From IMG/VR virus record IMGVR_UViG_3300042882_001561, positions 1 through 36,646 of that record: a stretch of 36,646 nucleotides of DNA. One strand, written 5' to 3'. Shown piece by piece: positions 13,769 through 19,290 of this stretch. A program made the position numbers and the translations under genes. How positions within the stretch are numbered: the first letter of the stretch is position 1; each line of letters begins with the position of its first letter. Origin of the DNA: a virus. The notes under the pieces are model-generated. The model was not told the origin of the DNA, made no database searches, and worked only from the letters and a program-made list of their open reading frames with translations.

Positions 13769-13790
13769 AAACCCCGCGATAAAAGGGTTT
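13769..13790 (+). terminator. Weak terminator-like hairpin
   Basis: AAACCC/GGGTTT stem with a 10-base loop after the gene at 13415. The tail is not T-rich, so termination may be weak. It lies between the first palindrome and the tRNA fragment. Confidence 0.3.
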
Positions 13791-13807
13791 GACTACATTG
13801 AATATAC

Positions 13808-13850
13808 CTTGGGGTGGTAGGGGTCGCAGGTTCAAATCCTGTCGCTCCGA
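13808..13850 (+). other. tRNA-Pro(TGG) 3'-end fragment, candidate attP core
   Basis: About 43 bases match the 3' half of a cyanobacterial tRNA-Pro(TGG): anticodon loop C-TTGGGG, the segment TAGGGGTC, a T-arm (GCAGG-TTCAAAT-CCTGT) and the acceptor strand CGCTCCG plus discriminator A. The 5' half is absent: the upstream bases cannot form the acceptor or D arm. Tyrosine integrases of phages commonly use a tRNA 3' end as core, so that insertion restores the tRNA. The integrase gene starts about 120 bases downstream. Phage-like genes continue on both sides, which favours attP over attL or attR. Confidence 0.75.
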
Positions 13851-13857
13851 TAGACGC

Positions 13858-13890
13858 AAAAGCCAGATTCTATAAAGGGTCTGGCTTTTT
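13858..13890 (+). terminator. Rho-independent terminator after the tRNA fragment
   Basis: Perfect 10-bp stem AAAAGCCAGA/TCTGGCTTTT with a 12-base loop and a T tail. It may be the host tRNA terminator carried along with the attachment core, or a device that insulates int. Confidence 0.8.
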
Positions 13891-13915
13891 CCCGTCTGAT
13901 GGTTGATAATCTTCT

Positions 13916-13955
13916 ATTAGACAAGATTAGACAAAATTAGACAAGGTTAGACCGA
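13916..13955 (+). repeat. Four 10-bp tandem repeats upstream of int (arm-type sites?)
   Basis: ATTAGACAAG, ATTAGACAAA, ATTAGACAAG and GTTAGACCGA follow each other without gaps, so the period is 10 bp, about one helical turn. Their place between the attachment core and the int gene suggests integrase arm-type or excisionase sites. Confidence 0.6.
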
Positions 13956-13956
13956 T

Positions 13957-13971
13957 AATTGATCATCAATT
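13957..13971. promoter_or_regulatory. Palindromic operator-like site, copy 2
   Basis: AATTGATCATCAATT, a perfect palindrome with 7-bp arms around one central base. It directly abuts the GTG start of int, so a bound protein would block translation initiation or transcription there. See copy 1 at 13728. Confidence 0.55.
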
Positions 13972-15108
13972 GTGACTCAGAAGAAAGCACCCAAGGGAAG
14001 CGTACAGGTCAAAACTACCATCAGTTCTGCGGGGGTGGGGTGGCTCCGGCTGGTTTGGAGTCACCAGGGCAAAAGATATTTTTTGAGCTTGGGATTGGAG
14101 GATAACCCCCTAAATCAGATGGTGGCACAACGGTTGGCTTTGCAGATTCAAGGGGACTGCGCCACGGGAAACTTTGATAGTTCCCTAACCAAGTACAAGC
14201 CACAATCAGAAATGGAAGTTAAACAGGCGACGGTTTCAGTTGTCGGATTAGTTGAACGGTATTTGAATTACAAGCAACAACAGATTGAATCAGAAACGCT
14301 ATACAAATACAATCATTTCTTGCCTAGAATCCGAGAATATTTTAGTAACAATAGTTTAACTGAAAAATCCGCTTTTGGCTTTCGTGATTGGTTGCTACAA
14401 CACAACGAACCCGCCACAGTTAGGGAAAGAATTGTATTCTTAAATGCTGTTTATGAGTGGGGGATTAAGCGTCAATTAGTTGAGAATAATCCCTGGACTG
14501 AAGTATCGGTCAAGGTTCCTCCAAAACGACGGTTAAAGCCATTTTCAATTGAGGAAATCAAACGGATTTTAGAAGGGTTTGCAACAGATCAATATTATTC
14601 CCATTTTCTCCCCTACGTTGAGTTTTTGTTGGGTACAGGTTGTCGACCGGGGGAAGCAAACGGGCTACAGTGGAAACATATATCAGAAGACTGTAACGAG
14701 GTTTTAATTAGCTGCAAATTAACGGTATCCGGTCAAAGGAAATCGACTAAAACTAATCGCGATCGCTTAATTCCACTTCCCCCTCGCCTTCAAAATATTC
14801 TCAAAGCAATCCGTCCGATTGACCCCGACCCGGAGGCTCCGGTTTTCGTCTCCTTGACTGGATTGCCAATTGATTCCCACAACTTCAGGAATCGGGCATG
14901 GAAACAGGTTTTAGCTAAGGTTGGCGTGGAATATAGAAAGCCCGGAAACTGCCGTCATACTCTGATTTCCCACGGGTTATCACAAGGGAAAAGCCCTGCT
15001 GAAATGGCAGAACTCGCAGGGAATAGAATTGAGACTATTTACAATAATTATGCTGGGAGCGTGATCCACCGACCATCTTTACCAGTATTGCTCCCAGATG
15101 ACGAATAA
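13972..15108 (+). CDS. int: Tyrosine-type site-specific integrase
   Basis: 378 aa from a GTG with no clear ribosome site. The N-terminal 60 residues resemble an arm-binding domain, 90-170 form a SAM-like core-binding domain (VVGLVERYLNYKQQQIES), and 180-360 the catalytic domain. Visible catalytic residues are Arg225 in TGCRPGEA, Arg328-His329 in GNCRHT, and nucleophile Tyr360 in YNNYAG. The first His of HxxR is replaced and the late GH reads GN, both common in cyanobacterial integrases. It would recombine the tRNA-Pro fragment at 13808 with the host tRNA gene. Confidence 0.95.
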   Translation: MTQKKAPKGSVQVKTTISSAGVGWLRLVWSHQGKRYFLSLGLEDNPLNQMVAQRLALQIQGDCATGNFDSSLTKYKPQSEMEVKQATVSVVGLVERYLNYKQQQIESETLYKYNHFLPRIREYFSNNSLTEKSAFGFRDWLLQHNEPATVRERIVFLNAVYEWGIKRQLVENNPWTEVSVKVPPKRRLKPFSIEEIKRILEGFATDQYYSHFLPYVEFLLGTGCRPGEANGLQWKHISEDCNEVLISCKLTVSGQRKSTKTNRDRLIPLPPRLQNILKAIRPIDPDPEAPVFVSLTGLPIDSHNFRNRAWKQVLAKVGVEYRKPGNCRHTLISHGLSQGKSPAEMAELAGNRIETIYNNYAGSVIHRPSLPVLLPDDE

Positions 15109-15157
15109 ATTCCATAATCTGTTATAAACTGGGGAATAGTTATATAGGATATTTTTT

Positions 15158-15355
15158 ATGAGACCCCACGAACACAGGCAAGAAATCAAAGCTAGACTCA
15201 AGCCAGAAGATAGGGAGAAGTTGAAAGCCCTAGTTGTTGGCATGGGTTATCGGTATTGGAGGCAGGAGTCGGCGGAACCCGCATGGACAGAATTTCTGGA
15301 GGCGATCACCCGTGGCGATATAATTCTTTACAAAAAAGTCGGGGGAGGGGGTTGA
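15158..15355 (+). CDS. Hypothetical 65-aa protein, possibly DNA-binding
   Basis: MRPHEHRQEIKARLKPEDRE, then KLKALVVGMGYRYWRQ, PAWTEFLEAITRGDI and a Gly-rich end. It is basic and two-helical in appearance and could be an RHH variant, but the pattern is not clear. It follows int and is preceded by AGGATA. Its stop overlaps the -35 box of the next promoter. Confidence 0.5.
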   Translation: MRPHEHRQEIKARLKPEDREKLKALVVGMGYRYWRQESAEPAWTEFLEAITRGDIILYKKVGGGG

Positions 15356-15380
15356 CCTTTTGGGATAAGTGGGGTACAGT
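15352..15380 (+). promoter_or_regulatory. Promoter for the gene at 15419
   Basis: TTGACC (15352-15357), a 17-base spacer ending in TGGGG, and TACAGT (15375-15380). A similar TGGGG spacer end occurs in the promoter at 19868, and TGGGG followed by a TA-rich -10 also occurs at 15130-15145, so it may be a phage-specific promoter class. Confidence 0.5.
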
Positions 15381-15418
15381 TATAAAAGTAGAAGGTTAAA
15401 AATTAAGCGAGTAAGACG

Positions 15419-15664
15419 ATGAAAATGACACTTCCGACCGCCGACGCAATCAAAGCAATCCGCCGCAATTTAAAGAATGCTTATCCTGGTATTCAGTTTC
15501 AAGTCAAAAAAGCCCCTAATTTCTCGTTGTCTTCGCGGCGGGAAGACCCTATTCACATTACCTGGTTTGGCAATCCTAAACCCGAAGATGTAGATGCGAT
15601 CGCCTCAAAATACTATGACAGCGAAAACGTAAGCCTGTATCACCACACATCATGTAACTACTAA
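15419..15664 (+). CDS. LPD29-like 81-aa protein
   Basis: MKMTLPTADAIKAIRRNLKN, then AYPGIQFQVKK, DPIHITWFGNPKPEDVDA and ASKYYD. The order helix, PGxxFxV strand, 'I-I-W' strand and helix matches the small domain known as LPD29, found alone in phages or attached to large polyvalent proteins. Its function is unknown. A HIP1 octamer lies inside the gene. Confidence 0.5.
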   Translation: MKMTLPTADAIKAIRRNLKNAYPGIQFQVKKAPNFSLSSRREDPIHITWFGNPKPEDVDAIASKYYDSENVSLYHHTSCNY

Positions 15665-15692
15665 ATCACCACAACAAACAGGAGACAAACCA

Positions 15693-16064
15693 ATGACCAC
15701 TCAAACCGAACCGACCAAGCTCAAATGGCACAAACCAGAACCCAAGCATCCGGGTATCTGGGAGGCTCAATACAAAAAAGCCTACGCCGACAACTCCTAC
15801 GATAACGTTACTGCCACGATCACAATTGAAAAGGATGATGACGGATGGTTTTTTAGCTCCTCTGAGGAGTGGAATAGCTGGGAGCTTAATGGCATCCTGG
15901 GTTACAAAACATTAAAAGAGTGCAAACAAAAAGCATTAGAAGCCGTTGATGTAGATATCTGGACTTCGGAAGCTGCGGAAGCGGAATCTGATCCCGACTA
16001 CATCCAACTCAAGAATGAAGCGATCGCTATGAAGAAGGAAGTAAGTGATAGTTGGGCGGCGTAA
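15693..16064 (+). CDS. Hypothetical 123-aa protein
   Basis: MTTQTEPTKLKWHKPEPKHP with AGGAG upstream. Trp- and Asp-rich beta segment (WFFSSSEEWNSWELNG) and a helical C-terminus (KNEAIAMKKEVSDSW). Resembles other small acidic phage proteins of unknown role; no family is recognised. Confidence 0.5.
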   Translation: MTTQTEPTKLKWHKPEPKHPGIWEAQYKKAYADNSYDNVTATITIEKDDDGWFFSSSEEWNSWELNGILGYKTLKECKQKALEAVDVDIWTSEAAEAESDPDYIQLKNEAIAMKKEVSDSWAA

Positions 16065-16071
16065 AAGTTAA

Positions 16072-16097
16072 GCAAGTAAGGCAGCCACCCTACTTGC
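16072..16097 (+). other. 5'-UTR hairpin
   Basis: GCAAGTA/TACTTGC stem (7 bp) around a 12-base loop, just before the AGAGGAG ribosome site of the gene at 16129. It could be a terminator relic or an mRNA control structure; there is no T tail. Confidence 0.3.
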
Positions 16098-16128
16098 TCT
16101 CAAGTCAATCATTTAAGAGGAGTATACC

Positions 16129-16638
16129 ATGTCAAGCAAAAAACAGGTCAAGCAATCTTTAGAACTGACACTAAGTTTAGCTGAATCACTAGGGCCATTA
16201 ACACGGTCAGAAGCTAAAGAGTTTTTTGGATTATTGGGAGAACTCAATAAAGTTTTCAGTAAAGTAGTTGACCCCGATGCTCACGACCTAAAACCCGAAC
16301 CCAGTCCCGAAGTAGTTAAACATCCCATTGATTCTCTGCTAAAAAAAGGTAAAGTTGAGTTACCGCAGGGACGTTATAAGCAACTGATTCAGATTCATGA
16401 TCAGCTTGCCATCTTCAAGATTAAATTCTTGAGTGCGAAGCAAAATCAGAATGTCACCTGGTTCCCCCTTGAGTGGAACGGGGATAAGTCAGCCGCGTTG
16501 TACTTGTCATCCTCTGAGTGGTCTATCGCTCCCATAAAGTACCGAGATGACAACGATTTGACGGGCGAGTGGGAAGGATTTGATCTTACTGAGTTCATGA
16601 GTATGAACTGCCCAGAGTTTGATCAAGACGAATATTGA
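16129..16638 (+). CDS. Hypothetical 169-aa protein
   Basis: Strong ribosome site (AAGAGGAG). MSSKKQVKQSLELTLSLAES forms a helical N-terminal half (about 1-60); a Pro-rich linker (KPEPSPEVVKHP) leads to a C-terminal beta-rich half (NQNVTWFPLEWNGDKSAALY) and an acidic tail. No domain is recognised. The previous gene stops 65 bases upstream with a hairpin between them. Confidence 0.5.
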   Translation: MSSKKQVKQSLELTLSLAESLGPLTRSEAKEFFGLLGELNKVFSKVVDPDAHDLKPEPSPEVVKHPIDSLLKKGKVELPQGRYKQLIQIHDQLAIFKIKFLSAKQNQNVTWFPLEWNGDKSAALYLSSSEWSIAPIKYRDDNDLTGEWEGFDLTEFMSMNCPEFDQDEY

Positions 16639-16690
16639 TTTCATGGGAGGTCTTACCCTCCCTCCAAGAAGTAAAGCAGGAGAACAAATT

Positions 16691-16849
16691 ATGCTATATC
16701 GCATCACCCGAATCAAAACCGCACCCGACAGAAAAGACCGTCAAGGGTATTATTTAGAAGCCTTGAATGAGTTAGAGGCTTTGACAAGATTTCATAACCA
16801 ATTCCCTGAATTTGTAGGGGAAGAATTAGAGTTAGAGGAATGGAATTAA
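16691..16849 (+). CDS. Hypothetical 52-aa protein
   Basis: The ATG at 16691 (MLYRITRIKTAPDRKDRQGY) is preferred, with AGGAG 9 bases upstream; the longer frame starts inside the previous gene. Reads as strand, turn, helix (EALTRFHNQFPE) and an acidic end. It is the last gene before the terminator at 16875. Function unknown. Confidence 0.55.
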   Translation: MLYRITRIKTAPDRKDRQGYYLEALNELEALTRFHNQFPEFVGEELELEEWN

Positions 16850-16874
16850 AAGACCTCTAATTCAACTTAAAACT

Positions 16875-16904
16875 AACCAGGGGTTTATATTCCCTGGTTT
16901 TTTG
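16875..16904 (+). terminator. Rho-independent terminator
   Basis: Perfect 8-bp stem AACCAGGG/CCCTGGTT, 9-base loop, then TTTT. It ends the plus-strand genes and lies between them and the converging tmk gene. Confidence 0.85.
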
Positions 16905-16908
16905 CTGT

Positions 16909-17505
16909 TTATCTAATCACAGGGACAGGAATAATCCCCATCAGAATGCCAGATATTTCCTGAAACATTCGCGTAGTTGTTTGCGTTGCGTTAATCACAA
17001 TCCAGTTATTCTCCCTCGCCAATTCAAGATATCCAAACCGAACCCGATCTAAAAAAAGCAAGTCTCGTTCAACCTTGTCCAGAGGTTTGTCGAGATCGCG
17101 GCGCACCGCCACCTCAACAGGACAATCGAACAAAATCACCATATCGGGATCAATTCCCCCCGTCGCCTCGTGATTTAGCTTCCTTAAATTATCTAAATTA
17201 AGCCCGTGCCCATACCCCTGATAAGCAAGAGTTGAATCCGTGTATCGATCGCACAATACCAAATCAGAATCTTCTAACAAATATCTAATCGTGGGATTGT
17301 GTTTAATCCTATCCTTCAGGATTAATTTAAGCTGCTGCTCCGGTGTCAAAAGCCCATTCTTTAATTCAAAACGAACGTCATAATCACAGGGTTCTCTTGT
17401 GATGTAGAACTTTAACTTTAACGCCGTGAAATGGTCACAAAGTTTTCTGATTTGGGTTGTTTTGCCACTGCGGTCAATGCCTTCAAAAGCAATCAATTTA
17501 CTCAT
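16909..17505 (-). CDS. tmk: Thymidylate kinase
   Basis: 198 aa from the ATG at 17505, chosen because it overlaps the nblA stop (ATGA) and has GAGG upstream. The P-loop is FEGIDRSGKTTQ (residues 7-18); the DRY motif is CDRYTDSTLAYQGYG; the REP-type segment TREP lies near residue 37. The order and length fit family members (about 200-215 aa). It phosphorylates dTMP to dTDP in the cytoplasm, helping supply dTTP for phage DNA synthesis. The lid region is short and basic. Its pairing with nblA suggests an operon for host takeover during infection. Confidence 0.93.
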   Translation of the reverse strand: MSKLIAFEGIDRSGKTTQIRKLCDHFTALKLKFYITREPCDYDVRFELKNGLLTPEQQLKLILKDRIKHNPTIRYLLEDSDLVLCDRYTDSTLAYQGYGHGLNLDNLRKLNHEATGGIDPDMVILFDCPVEVAVRRDLDKPLDKVERDLLFLDRVRFGYLELARENNWIVINATQTTTRMFQEISGILMGIIPVPVIR

Positions 17506-17666
17506 TTCATCCTCATCCAATTTTTAATCAAATCATCTTTAATCATACCTTGCCTTATTAATTCAATTATATATTCTCTAGCTTCCTCCAATGTCAATAT
17601 ATCCACATTACGTTTAATTGTCGCAAGTTTAAATTCTTGCTCCATTGTTAGCTGTGTTGGTTCCAT
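17502..17666 (-). CDS. nblA: NblA-family phycobilisome degradation protein
   Basis: 54 aa, MEPTQLTMEQEFKLATIKRN, then LTLEEAREYIIELIRQGM and KDDLIKNW. The L-T-EQ-F start, the central L--EEAREYI-EL-RQ-M helix and the K-NW end match the NblA family (usually 55-65 aa). In cyanobacteria NblA binds phycobiliproteins and directs the Clp protease to dismantle phycobilisomes; freshwater phages such as Ma-LMM01 and PaV-LD carry nblA. Here the stop overlaps the tmk start. Transcription likely starts from an extended -10 (TGATATAAT) whose spacer is a palindrome (17702-17719). Confidence 0.88.
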   Translation of the reverse strand: MEPTQLTMEQEFKLATIKRNVDILTLEEAREYIIELIRQGMIKDDLIKNWMRMK

Positions 17667-17696
17667 TTCCGTTGTTATAAGAATATCAACACATAG

Positions 17697-17705
17697 ATTA
17701 TATCA
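17697..17705 (-). promoter_or_regulatory. Extended -10 promoter of nblA-tmk
   Basis: TGATATAAT on the minus strand, a perfect extended -10, about 30 bases upstream of the nblA start. No -35 box is visible 17 bases upstream; instead that interval is filled by the palindrome at 17702-17719. The same TGATATAAT occurs upstream of the Bro-N gene (22693-22701). Confidence 0.6.
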
Positions 17706-17719
17706 AAAAATATTTTGAT
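17702..17719. promoter_or_regulatory. Operator palindrome 1 at the nblA promoter
   Basis: ATCAAAAAATATTTTGAT has perfect 7-bp arms ATCAAAA/TTTTGAT. It overlaps the first base of the -10 box and fills the spacer, so a bound protein would exclude RNA polymerase. Confidence 0.6.
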
Positions 17720-17741
17720 TTTTATATCTCTTTAATACAGA

Positions 17742-17760
17742 ATCAAAATATTTTTTTGAT
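17742..17760. promoter_or_regulatory. Operator palindrome 2 at the nblA promoter
   Basis: Same 7-bp arms ATCAAAA/TTTTGAT with a 5-base spacer, 40 bp from palindrome 1 (about four helical turns), so proteins on both sites would lie on the same face of the helix. Confidence 0.55.
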
Positions 17761-17803
17761 TTACCTGTTGCCAATTGCTCCTGATAATGGATTTAATTTG
17801 CCA

Positions 17804-17820
17804 ATGCGTATAGTATAGAA
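17804..17820 (+). promoter_or_regulatory. Promoter-region box shared with 18072
   Basis: ATGCGTATAGTATAGAA lies 28 bases before the RHH gene at 17849 and matches 16 of 17 bases with 18072-18088, upstream of the next gene. It includes a probable -10 (TAGTAT). A shared operator for the RHH protein between them is likely. Confidence 0.5.
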
Positions 17821-17848
17821 ATATATAAATACAGCAGGAGATGGCACA

Positions 17849-18058
17849 ATGCGCGACTATATAAACAGAGTCCCCGATTATGGGGAAAAGAAAAAGCCTC
17901 ACAATCTGAGTTTGACCGACACGGCGTGGCAACGGCTTGATAAATTAGCTGCGCTCTTGGGAGTGTCCAGGAGTGAGTTCGTCGAACGCCTATCCCGTGG
18001 GGCGATTGCCCCACAAGACTTACAAGCCTTTTATAAAATTTTTTTAAAAAAAGGTTGA
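17849..18058 (+). CDS. Ribbon-helix-helix regulator
   Basis: 69 aa with AGGAG 8 bases upstream. MRDYINRVPDYGEKKKPHNL is followed by the strand NLSLTD, helix AWQRLDKLAALLG, turn VSR and helix SEFVERLSRGA: the RHH fold. GEKKK and the LTD strand are shared with the RHH protein at 3263. The gene lies between two copies of the 17-bp box at 17804 and 18072, suggesting it regulates itself and the next gene. Divergent to nblA-tmk, so it may also act on the palindromes there. Confidence 0.8.
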   Translation: MRDYINRVPDYGEKKKPHNLSLTDTAWQRLDKLAALLGVSRSEFVERLSRGAIAPQDLQAFYKIFLKKG

Positions 18059-18084
18059 CAATTTCTAAAGTATGCGTATATTAT
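18055..18084 (+). promoter_or_regulatory. Promoter for the gene at 18117
   Basis: TTGACA (18055-18060), 18-base spacer, TATTAT (18079-18084). The -35 box overlaps the stop of the RHH gene, and the -10 lies within the repeated box ATGCGTATATTATAGAA (18072-18088). Confidence 0.6.
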
Positions 18085-18116
18085 AGAATTTGTAAACGCA
18101 CAGAGGACATAACGCC

Positions 18117-18917
18117 ATGACAGTCGCAACCAAAACCGCCAAAACCGCCAAAGCTCCAAAAACCCCTGAGTGGAAATGGAATGCGGTTTTGGGGTGTGAT
18201 GCCCTAAAACTCCCTACAAAGGGATGTCACGTTGACAACAGAGGAAACGTCTGGAAAGACGGCGACTCCATTGGTAGCGTCACCCCGTTACCAAATTCAG
18301 TTAAGGTGACACCCCTAGAATGGGTTGTCACCCACGAACAAAAGCAGGAATCCGTTTCCTGCGAAAAACTACACGGTGGTTACCAAAAAACCGCCCGCCC
18401 CACCCGTCGCAAAGAATCCCCTGATGGGATGCGGGGAGGCAATTCTCAATGGGGTGAAACCCCTAGCCCCAAAGCCGTATTCGTCGCGGACGAATACGAG
18501 GTCTTAGTCACCTACTCGGTAACTAAAGCCGTAAATCAATTTGGGGAAATGATAGAGGGAAAACCCAAATTTCCCAGTGCCACTACCATCGCCTATGAAA
18601 CGGGCTATGGGGAAGTCACGGAATATTCCGTGACGGATTTGGCAGTCTTAGACTTGCCATCGGAAAAAACCGAGAAGGTTTACACAAACCAACGGGAACA
18701 CTTCTATGCGGAGGCTATCAAAGTTGTCAAAGAATACCTTGACAATTTAGATAAACCCGTCGAAGGGTTGTTAAAAGTCGGAGACACTATTAATCACCCT
18801 GTCTATGGACAGGGAACTGTCACAAAAGCCTTTGGGACTAAAAACCCGCTGTATCAATCCGTTTGTGCGGATTTTGCCTGCGGAAACAAGATGACAGCAA
18901 AGTGCGATCTTGTTTGA
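18117..18917 (+). CDS. Hypothetical 266-aa protein with C-terminal Tudor-like motif
   Basis: Lysine/alanine/threonine-rich N-terminus (residues 1-18), then WNAVLGCDALKLPTKGC, a middle low-complexity region, and a C-terminal motif VGDTINHPVYGQGTVTKAF. The GDxVxHPxYGxGxV pattern is the Tudor-like motif found at the C-terminus of UvrD/PcrA helicases and in small proteins that bind RNA polymerase or nucleic acid. The GCDAL segment resembles the peptide encoded in the 32-bp repeats at 12435 and 12824. Overall function unknown. Confidence 0.55.
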   Translation: MTVATKTAKTAKAPKTPEWKWNAVLGCDALKLPTKGCHVDNRGNVWKDGDSIGSVTPLPNSVKVTPLEWVVTHEQKQESVSCEKLHGGYQKTARPTRRKESPDGMRGGNSQWGETPSPKAVFVADEYEVLVTYSVTKAVNQFGEMIEGKPKFPSATTIAYETGYGEVTEYSVTDLAVLDLPSEKTEKVYTNQREHFYAEAIKVVKEYLDNLDKPVEGLLKVGDTINHPVYGQGTVTKAFGTKNPLYQSVCADFACGNKMTAKCDLV

Positions 18918-18925
18918 CTAAGACA

Positions 18926-18972
18926 GTGACCGCAGGTTAGCCCCTAACTGGGTTCGATTCCCAGTGGTCGCA
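18926..18972 (+). ncRNA. tRNA-like minihelix (no D or anticodon arm)
   Basis: 47 bases form a 7-bp acceptor-like stem (GTGACCG with TGGTCGC, including two G-U pairs), a 15-base connector able to fold as GTTAG-CCC-CTAAC, a perfect 5-bp T-arm CTGGG-TTCGATT-CCCAG, and a terminal A. The TTCGATT loop is canonical for tRNA. There is no room for D or anticodon arms. It lies in the gap after the gene at 18117 and is followed by a GNRA hairpin (TCCC-GAAA-GGGA, 18974-18985). It may be a processed tRNA mimic, a relic of a tRNA, or an attachment-site relic. Confidence 0.35.
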
Positions 18973-18973
18973 T

Positions 18974-18985
18974 TCCCGAAAGGGA
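18974..18985 (+). other. GAAA-tetraloop hairpin
   Basis: TCCC-GAAA-GGGA followed by TTTAA. A stable GNRA tetraloop right after the tRNA-like element; it may end a small RNA or the upstream transcript. Confidence 0.4.
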
Positions 18986-19009
18986 TTTAACCAACACAAA
19001 GGTAGAGAC

Positions 19010-19213
19010 ATGACACTAGCAAAAGGACTGAAAATCTCCTCAGACTACAAAAAGGCGGTGGGGGCGTACAGAACCCAGATGGAGGAGGCTGGGTACGTCC
19101 TGAGTACCTTTAATGGTACTGACGTATTTATACACAAGGATTTTCTAGCTTTCGCTAAGGAGGCTGAGATGTATTCGGATTTCCCCGATGGGGCGATCCT
19201 AGAATATGTTTAA
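19010..19213 (+). CDS. Hypothetical 67-aa protein
   Basis: MTLAKGLKISSDYKKAVGAY, followed by RTQMEEAGYVLSTFNGTDVF and an acidic end. Reads as a helix, strand and helix; no family recognised. It is preceded by a moderate GGTAGAG site and ended by the terminator at 19261. Confidence 0.5.
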   Translation: MTLAKGLKISSDYKKAVGAYRTQMEEAGYVLSTFNGTDVFIHKDFLAFAKEAEMYSDFPDGAILEYV

Positions 19214-19260
19214 GTTAACAATTGCTTTCGCAAGTTTTAATTTGTATTTACTTAGGTTTA

Positions 19261-19290
19261 ACCCCTCTAAATATTTAGAGGGTTATTTTT
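19261..19290 (+). terminator. Terminator T1 (repeat family)
   Basis: Stem built on CCTCTAAATATTTAGAGG, followed by TTATTTTT. It ends the 19010 gene and is nearly identical to hairpins at 19767 and 22547. It also lies at the 3' end of the minus-strand gene 19289-19738. Confidence 0.8.

Noticed and set aside
13808-13850. Complete tRNA gene
   Set aside because: Only the 3' half is present; the upstream bases cannot form acceptor, D or anticodon arms.
17732-18014. Two minus-strand frames opposite the RHH gene
   Set aside because: Shadows of the RHH gene, which has a clear fold and ribosome site.
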